From Dysidea avara (lineage: Eukaryota > Porifera > Demospongiae > Dictyoceratida > Dysideidae), in the NCBI RefSeq assembly GCF_963678975.1, contig NC_089279.1, positions 27,700,004 through 27,764,003 of the forward strand: a DNA stretch of 64,000 bases. Direction: 5' to 3'. The notes under the pieces are model-generated. The model ran no database searches, was not told where the DNA came from, and worked only from the letters and a program-made list of their open reading frames with translations. The position numbers and the translations under genes were made by a program. Positions 57,280 to 64,000 of this stretch are shown in pieces (the stretch's first letter is position 1; every line of letters begins with the position of its first letter).

Positions 57280-58850
57280 AGCAGAAACTTACCCTCTGAA
57301 TGGAAAACACACAAAATAATTCCTGTGTTCAAATCTGGAGACAAAACTTCTGTTGCCAGCTATCGACCAATTTCACTCCTTTGTGTCATCTCTAAAGTGC
57401 TAGAAAGATTAGTTTATGACAAAGTGATAAATACAATAGCTCCCTCCATCACTCCGCATCAATTTGGTTTTCAAAGTAACGCTTCAACTCAACAACAACT
57501 TCTCATCTACTTTCATCAGCTAATCACTTCGAGGGAAGAAATAGACACCATCTACATTGACTTCAGGAAAGCCTTTGATAGTGTGCCACACAATGAATTA
57601 TTGGTTACATTATGGAACATAGGAATCACAGGCACTCTATGGAACTGGTTTAACAGCTATTTAAGTAACAGATCCCAGTATATATATCTCTGTTGAAAAC
57701 CGCCTGTCAGATTTCCTACCTGTAATCTCTGGTGTTCCCCAGGGAAGCATTCTGGGTCCTTTGCTTTTCCTGATCTTTATAAATGATCTGCCATCTACCA
57801 TCATATCTCAACTACTCGAATTTGCAGACGATACAAAGTGAACTTATCTGTAGGAGTTTTAAGTGTTTTGATGAAAAAGAGGATGTCAGATATTTCATAA
57901 ATATACATCAATGGCAACATACCTAGTTGGGTCAATCTAGTCCTGTAGTCTGAAGTGTAATCAGAGAGTATGAATTTAGTAGCACGCCTTTGTACTTTCT
58001 CAATTAATTCTATGTCTTTCAACAAATAAGGTCTCCACAATGTGGAGCAGTATAGCAATTTAGATCTCACTAATGAAATGTATAGGGATTTTCTAGCCTG
58101 AGGACAATGCGAATCCTTGAATACTCTGCGTAGCAGTCCAAGTGACTTGTAGGCTTTAGAGGAAATCATTTCATAATGCTTTCTCCATGACAATGAGTTA
58201 GTGAAAATAATCCCTAGGTCTTTGTAACTGGGTGATTCATTGATTATATGGTCATTTATGATGTATTGAGAGTTGAATTTATGATGGAAGTTCATAAATA
58301 CGAATTTAGAGAGGTTAAATGACAGATGATTGTTAATAGTCTAATTAAATAAAGAGTTGAGGTCTTCTTGAAGCTGCCGTATGTCCAGTATGGAAATGAT
58401 TTGTCAAAAGCAATATCCTGAACTATGTCAGCTTCAATACTGGTTCTACTAGATCTTCTGGAATCAAACTACACCACAAGACAGCCCATACCAATGCAGC
58501 TATGAACTCCTATTTTTTTCGCCTACCTAGACTATGGAACTCTTTGCCAATAATTGATCATACACAATCACTAACTGTAATAAAACAAAAATTGAAGAAA
58601 TTTTTATGGAATCATTTCCTAGCTAACTTTGACAATTAACTCTGTTCAGTGTTTCCATTACCTTTGTCCCTGTTCCCGTTGTTCCAAGAATCCTGCATCT
58701 AACAATTTTAACCACTTGTAACTAAGTATGTAAGTGTTAGTGTATAGTTATTTTTTAATGTATGTTAGGCTATCAGTGTAGGTCACTGGTAGACCCTCAG
58801 AATTATTATTCTGTAAAGCATTATTATTATTATTATTATATATATTTCGA
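57280..58850 (+). pseudogene. CR1/Jockey-like LINE with internal inversion (copy 2)
   Basis: Counterpart of 23108-24660. The RT part runs to FADDTK but is disturbed near 57680 by a small TA-repeat insertion. The next 570 bp (57841-58410) lies in inverted orientation, so the C-terminal region (YKDLGIIFTNSLSWRKHYEM) reads on the minus strand, and the last part (SYFFRLPRLWNSLP) is again on the plus strand. Confidence 0.9.
57841..58410. other. 570 bp inverted segment relative to copy 1
   Basis: It is the reverse complement of 23660-24228. The junctions are clean: CAAAGTG then AACTTATC on the left, and GTCAAAAG then CAATATCC on the right, with no base lost or gained that I can see. Confidence 0.92.
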
Positions 58851-59553
58851 TCTGAAATACCAATAATGAAATTCCATGCGGGTGTATCAAAAGCATGCGG
58901 GCGATGACGCGTAACTGCTAATCAAGTTTCATTGACCTAATAATAATATTATCCTCATGTTTTAAAGGAGAGGAGACTACTTGCATGAGTGCTCTTCTGC
59001 ATCAATAAACCATCTTTAGACTAATGCAAAAATATCCCGGTCCCGGTTTTACCAAGAAATCTCCCTCTCCCCTCCCGGTTTTACCAATACCCGTCTGATG
59101 AAATACAGATACTAAATCATTTCTACCGCCCAGATTCGGCGGTAGCCAATTAATGCATGCCAATGACGTTCACACAGAAATCGCCTTGGCAACACAATGC
59201 TTTTGTGCAATCATCTGAGGCAACAAGTATTACGGGCGCTGTCTAATTGAATTCCTTTTTGAAATGATTTAGTATTTGTATTTCACCAGACTCTTACTTT
59301 TTGCGAAGGAGCGGGCGGCGCCAGACTAAGCCATCTTCTGGTTGGCCAGGACTCCATCAAGACTCCACACCCTCGTCCAGATCACTCGTACGACTCGCCA
59401 CTGTGCTTTAAAAAAGCAGCCAACAAAAGCAGACCACTTTATTCTGGTCTACTGTGACAGTGAAATTTGATTGTGCATTCATTAAGCTTTGTGCTTGTGG
59501 AAAAAAAAAATCAAACTTCCTGTCTTGGGCGATAAGAACGGTTTTCGCAGATC
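58851..59553. other. Non-coding stretch (copy 2)
   Basis: Matches 24661-25802 of copy 1 without the 437 bp TAGACAATATGCAT element. No gene was recognised. Confidence 0.45.
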
Positions 59554-60492
59554 CAGTGGCGTAGCCAGAAAAAAAATTTTTACCGAGGCAAAGTAAGTTA
59601 TACATTGACGTAATTGAGAGGGTCTGCTTGTGACTCAACTGATTCACAAACACTTTCAAGCATGGGTGGTACAGCATTTGCAGGTTGATTCTCTGGTTGG
59701 ATGGAAGAAATTGTTTCAAAAGACTCTGAGTACTTTTCTACATGTCATGCTCCAGCTTAGTTAATGCAACAGTATACCACCATGCTTCAATTGTTAGACT
59801 AGTTTAATTGTACTCAACACAAAAAAAAACTGACTTACTCTGGAGATATTTTGAGTGGTCAGGCCATCCATGGACTGCAACAGAGGTCATAGTCATGCAC
59901 ACTATACTTTTTATTGATCCGATATGATATTTAAGTCAGAGATATCTCTTCCATGAAATAATCAATTGCATGTGTCAAGCTAGGGAGTCTGGGGGCATGC
60001 TCCTTCGAGGAAATTTTTGAAAATATATGCTTTGAAATGGCATGTGGAGGCTACTTTCATGATATACATGCATGATCAATGGGCTTTATGCAATGCCATG
60101 CAGTTAATTCATTGGAACACTTTTGAAAAGTAATTTAAAGACAATTAACAATGTAAATGATTTAGACCAAGCAGTGTAAGAGTACTGGCTATATTACACT
60201 GAATATTCTATTAGAGTACATTACGATGACTGCTCTATTAGAGTATCTCGATCTTTTTCCGAATACAAATTCAAGTAGCTGAAAAGTGGTCCTCACCATG
60301 GGCTCCGGCCTGCTTAGTACTACAACCATAGATCTATTGTGTGTGGTACAGTAATGCTGTATAGTAACATTTGAGTAGAATATTCAAGGTGCCAAAACTC
60401 AGGCCTGCTCGTGCTCAGCCTGAATTTTTGAGCATTTTTTTTACCGAGGCAGCTGCCTCGGTTGCCTCAATGGTAGCTACGCCACTGAGATC
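59549..60492. mobile_element. CAGTGGCGTAGC element with 5-bp duplication (copy 2)
   Basis: Counterpart of 25803-26743, here 59554-60487 between AGATC repeats. The left tip has lost a few bases (GTAGCCAG instead of GTAGCTAGCCAG). Confidence 0.8.
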
Positions 60493-60634
60493 CAGTCACA
60501 TACGTATATGCCTTTGATCATGAAGAGGATAATTTACACTGGTCGGGCGCACGCTAACTAGCTATTTAGCAAAACTATTGTAATTAGTGTAATCTTTAAT
60601 TTTGTGTTTGCTACTTCCTGCGAAGTGAAATAGT

Positions 60635-61900
60635 ATGGGAACATCTCAGTCACGCCGAAGGACGCAGACCCGCAGCGGATACCAAGTTACAGCCTCAGCA
60701 CATAATAATGTGGACCAGGAAATCGAAGCAGAGGTTACCCGTGTTGAAGCAGACATAAACGAAGTTAAACGCAAGAAACGAGAGAGGTTGAAAGAACTGG
60801 ATCTCTTCGTGCTTGATAACTCCATTCGTGAGAGTACTGTAGGCCAGCTGCGCAGCCACACCTTGCAGAACAAGCTGGACATCTTCGAGCAGGTGAAGAA
60901 AGTCGGCATCAAGGATGTAATCATTGCCTCATTCTCTCACATGACCCGCGTTGATGATGACTTTGTGCAGTACCTCAAAGATCATAACGAAGATTTCACT
61001 CATTTTTATTCTTTTTCTGAAATCACTGAAGGAATTAAAGATGGACAATGTGATACTGAGACCATTCCAGTTTCTCTGCAGAAGAACCACGACTTTGGCA
61101 TTCCCAACACAATTTTTGAGGTGGACCTAGCTAACGAGGATATAGAGTGGGAGAAAAAGTTTACAACAGATGATATGTGTCACCTGCAGCTAATCCAAAA
61201 ATGGGTGTATGACAACATCTCCACCAAGGCACGCGTTCTGTTCAATTTTCGCGATTTTCCAGTGACCATGAGTACTGCTCCAAAGCGCATGCTCAAAGTA
61301 GCTCAATTTCTTTCAAAGTTTCCAGTTGAATATCGACCTTTTGGTCTTTGCTTTGAAGATCCGATGGGAGAATATTTACCCGAAGAGCTTGAGGCATGGA
61401 CAGCCAGTGTGAGGAGGATCATGACAGCTAACAGCTGGTTAGATGGGAAGATTCTTGTACATATCCACCAAAAGTGGGATCTCCAAACAGCTTCACAACT
61501 TGATTGTCTTAGTGCTGGTGCTGATGGTATATGGGCCAGTCTTTGTGAAGAAGGTGCTGCTATGGGTCATGCTTGTGCTGCCATCACCATGATGAACCTG
61601 ATTCGTCTTGGTAATACCAAAATTCTGAAGAATTATAACTGCACTGAGTTGAGAAATGCTGCTATGGAAATTACTAGAATCACAACTGGGAGAGAACCAC
61701 ATCCGAAGCAAGTGCTATATGGGGAACGAGCAGTTGATCTTGTACTTGGTGTGCTAGGAGTTGGTGATTTTAATTTGGCTAAATTCTTTGGTGTTGAAAC
61801 ACCAAACCGAATGACTACCCTTGTAACTACCGATATGATAATTGAAAAGTTGGAAAATGATTTTGGAAAAGATCCACAGTTCAGATTTGGAAGCATATAA
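60635..61900 (+). CDS. Gene B copy 2: DRE-TIM metallolyase-like protein, 3' end replaced
   Basis: An open frame of 421 residues with no intron. Residues 1-6 MGTSQS fit N-myristoylation, which would tether the protein to membranes, as in HMG-CoA lyase-like protein HMGCLL1. Residues 29-56 are a charged helix. D61 in LDNSIREST takes the place of the metal-binding aspartate of DxxLRDG, but the RDG part is changed to RES. H276 and H278 (HIHQ) match the HxH metal pair, followed by AGADGIWAS and EEGAAMGHACAA. The family cleaves or forms carbon-carbon bonds next to acyl-CoA or keto-acid groups; with the altered active-site motif the substrate, and even activity, is unknown. From 61883 the sequence departs from copy 1: PQFTKEIAEN becomes PQFRFGSI and stops, so about 50 or more C-terminal residues are missing. 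Confidence 0.8.
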   Translation: MGTSQSRRRTQTRSGYQVTASAHNNVDQEIEAEVTRVEADINEVKRKKRERLKELDLFVLDNSIRESTVGQLRSHTLQNKLDIFEQVKKVGIKDVIIASFSHMTRVDDDFVQYLKDHNEDFTHFYSFSEITEGIKDGQCDTETIPVSLQKNHDFGIPNTIFEVDLANEDIEWEKKFTTDDMCHLQLIQKWVYDNISTKARVLFNFRDFPVTMSTAPKRMLKVAQFLSKFPVEYRPFGLCFEDPMGEYLPEELEAWTASVRRIMTANSWLDGKILVHIHQKWDLQTASQLDCLSAGADGIWASLCEEGAAMGHACAAITMMNLIRLGNTKILKNYNCTELRNAAMEITRITTGREPHPKQVLYGERAVDLVLGVLGVGDFNLAKFFGVETPNRMTTLVTTDMIIEKLENDFGKDPQFRFGSI

Positions 61901-62072
61901 AGCAAATGTGGCATCCTCAAAGCCTTGGCACAATCGGCAAATTATATACTTTGCTTTTATAGCATAGCATGGTAGATTTAATTGTGGGCATTGATTTCCA
62001 GTTTGGATTTAGTTTATATAAATGGGTTAGGAATCTACTGTAAAGGTGTGCTAGTAGGTTTAGGAAAATTTG

Positions 62073-62180
62073 CTGGTAGAATTATGACATTCACTAGTAG
62101 AATTAGGACATTCGCTAGTAGAATTAGGACATTCACTAGTAGAATTAGAACATTCGCTAGTAGAATTAGGACATTCAGTG
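62073..62180. repeat. 21-bp tandem repeat, about five units
   Basis: Units of the type CACTAGTAGAATTAGGACATT alternate with CGCTAGTAGAATTAGGACAT-type units, with period 21. Confidence 0.92.
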
Positions 62181-62206
62181 GAACTTCACTAGTAGTGTTA
62201 GTTAGG

Positions 62207-62229
62207 GTTAGGGCTAGGGTTTGGGTTAG
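62207..62229. repeat. Short telomere-like TTAGGG stretch
   Basis: GTTAGTTAGGGTTAGGGCTA then GGGTTTGGGTTAG: three to four degenerate units of the animal telomere hexamer directly after the 21-bp repeat. Confidence 0.6.
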
Positions 62230-62605
62230 ATGTGAAATCAGATAAAACTAAAAGCATCTTGATATAAATTATTGCTAATAATGGAAACTTAAACCCATAA
62301 TCGAAAGTTCTATGGCACACTATATAAGTGTACACTTAATATTCTCAAAACTGGCAAGGTTTGAAACATGCCACATTTGGCTACTAGTGAGAGAGTTGCT
62401 ATTGAAGTAGAATCCTCAGGTTGCCAAATTGATGCAACTTTTAATGGTTGGCACCAATTCTGGCTATAACCTAGAACTTGCCAATTATGGAAATCACTTG
62501 ATTCCATAAATTGCCACAAATGGCAACTTTTAGGCATATTAAAAGTTGCCAATGGTGGCTCTGAAACATACCTCTTAACTGAGGATCCCACTGTAAATGT
62601 CTGTC

Positions 62606-62925
62606 AAAAATACTTTTGTTTATCCACTTTCTTAAGCTGGTGATCATCTACTAGGATTGTAGGTAAATGCAGCACGTTTTTGAGCAAACCACATGACACT
62701 AGATTTATTTACAATAGGTTTCAGTCTGCTTGATGCAATCCCCTGTCAGTGTTGGTCCTTTATTTCACAACTTCATGATTTTCACCAGCACATATCAATG
62801 TAGTGTTATCAGTAAACTCTAGTAATCTATTAATGAGGACATTTCATTAATGTACACAAGACATAGTAAAGGGGTAAATGCACTACCCTGTGAAATTCCA
62901 CCCTTTACAGGAGACCAAGATGACT
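62606..62925 (-). pseudogene. LINE reverse transcriptase relic (copy 2)
   Basis: Counterpart of 31425-31765 with the same decayed RT motifs on the minus strand. Confidence 0.7.
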
Positions 62926-63738
62926 ACACAAACACAACCCAAAATGGTAAAATTTGACAAGGATATCTAGGTACATGCTAAATTATCTAAATGGTCATTT
63001 TATGCAAACCTTAAATGAAATAGTCAATTTAAGTCCTTCGTCATTTTAATGGAGAGCACACAAATTAAGCATTCTTCAAATGACATGAAGAAAGTCATGT
63101 AATTAACATCCCCTTGGAAACACATGCAATTACAATAATATTTGCATCATCACACCACAAGATCTGTTGCTTCTACTGGTTACTGCTGATAATGACGACA
63201 ATGATTGATGCTTATTGTACCACTACAAGAGGCCTTTCAATTGCATGCTGTCAGCGTTTATTTTAGTCACTTAGTTCATTGGAAGAACCCTGGTCTCATA
63301 TCATTGTTAAATATTATATTAGTGTGGGCTTGAATGTGCTAAATCACTCCAACAATCCACCCTCAACTTCAGATTCCCTCCCTAAATCTTCCTACACTCC
63401 ATTGTCTTTTCTTTTAGATAGCTTTGCAAGAATGCATGTTTTTCACCACAGTAGACTCTGAATACATGTATAATGTTATAGCATCTACACAATTAAAGGA
63501 AAGCCATCATTAATGTTAGCACTACCATAATCACATGGTCATCCTTATTCATATACTTTGTACAGCAGAGAAAGCATTCCTACAAATGAATACTTCTGAC
63601 TTAAGGCTTCTGCACCATTTCTCCCTCACAAACTTGTCACCTCCACAGTCTTATACACTTTAACAAAACTTAAACAGCTCTTGTTAGCTCTATTAGCATA
63701 ATTTTGCTAGACCAGTTGAGAATAGGGAACCAGTAAGC

Positions 63739-64000
63739 ATGTACAAGAAGAAGACAAAGCAAAGACAATTCAGACCCTCCAGCATGGGATTGCTGCGTGA
63801 GCCATCTCCTGTGGAGAACAGAGTTCATGTAAGACAAAACATCATTGATGAACTGGACATGATAAAAACAAGAGTAGATCAGGTGATGTAACTATTTGTA
63901 CATATACAACTACAAGCCAGGCCACGTATTTTCTACAATTTAGATACTTCAGAGTTTTGAGGAAGAGAGTGAATTATACATGGTAGAGACTTCATAGAAA
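63739..64000 (+). CDS. Gene C copy 2: first exon, cut by the window edge
   Basis: Exon 63739-63882 (48 codons, MYKKKTKQRQFRPSSMGLL onward, ending at a GTGATG donor) is identical in protein sequence to 32683-32826. The rest of the gene lies beyond the window. Confidence 0.75.

Larger units (their letters stand above)
61883..62573. other. Replacement segment truncating gene B in copy 2
   Basis: This 0.69 kb has no counterpart in copy 1, where 28152-31398 (about 3.2 kb, with the gene B end, EF-hand frame and SINE) occupies the place. It contains a 21-bp tandem repeat, a telomere-like stretch, and many TTGCCAA/TTGGCAA-type boxes at 62350-62560. No gene was seen. Confidence 0.75.
41953..64000. 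repeat. Copy 2 of the segmental duplication, cut by the window edge
   Basis: This copy lacks the 7.1 kb hAT insertion, the TTAA element and the 25059 element of copy 1. It carries its own 436 bp insertion, a 570 bp inversion and a 0.7 kb replacement. Exons of gene A differ at roughly 2 percent of residues in exon 2 and about 5 percent in exon 1, so the copies diverged recently but not yesterday, or are alleles of a very heterozygous animal. Confidence 0.93.

Overview
The window looks like nuclear DNA of a demosponge, with Amphimedon the closest resemblance I can recall. The sequence is AT-rich, host genes are split by many short introns with consensus GT-AG sites, there is an LRR tail of the sponge NLR type, and transposons are dense and mostly non-autonomous. 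The organism is an inference from these traits; no database was consulted.

Layout. The window holds two direct copies of one large segment. Base 1 corresponds to about 41953, 10099 to 44903, 26895 to 60635 and 32683 to 63739. Copy 1 fills 1-41952; copy 2 starts near 41953 and runs off the right edge. The copies are nearly identical in exons (about 2-5 percent amino acid differences in gene A). They differ by discrete events: a 7.1 kb nested hAT insertion (2250-9324), a 1.1 kb TTAA-flanked insertion (20012-21109) and a 0.44 kb element (25059-25495) only in copy 1; a 436 bp insertion with 10-bp target duplication (56769-57204), a clean 570 bp inversion inside a LINE (57841-58410) and a replacement that removes about 3.2 kb of copy 1 sequence (61883-62573) only in copy 2. 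This is either a real tandem duplication or two haplotypes placed end to end by an assembler.

Genes. Gene A (10099-15347 and 44903-50153) encodes an 886-residue polytopic membrane protein with a signal peptide; both copies look intact. Gene B is an intron-poor gene for a DRE-TIM (HMG-CoA lyase/isopropylmalate synthase-like) protein with a myristoylation-type N terminus. Copy 1 has in-frame stops (26895-28465) and is followed by an EF-hand reading frame (28586-29002); copy 2 is open but loses its 3' end (60635-61900). Gene C (32683-37432; first exon again at 63739) is a coiled-coil-rich protein built from about two dozen tiny exons. A broken NLR-type LRR tail lies at 38903-39687, next to a possible antisense exon remnant.

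Mobile DNA fills most of the rest: CR1/Jockey-like LINE remnants on both strands, hAT elements with 8-bp and 5-bp target duplications, TAA-flanked MITEs, long palindromes, a tRNA-derived SINE remnant, and a short palindromic motif around CTCTATTAGAG that recurs in small tandem clusters inside many unrelated elements. The functional genes seem unrelated to one another; the coherent theme is genome structure and transposon nesting. I saw no rRNA, CRISPR or retrovirus-like element.
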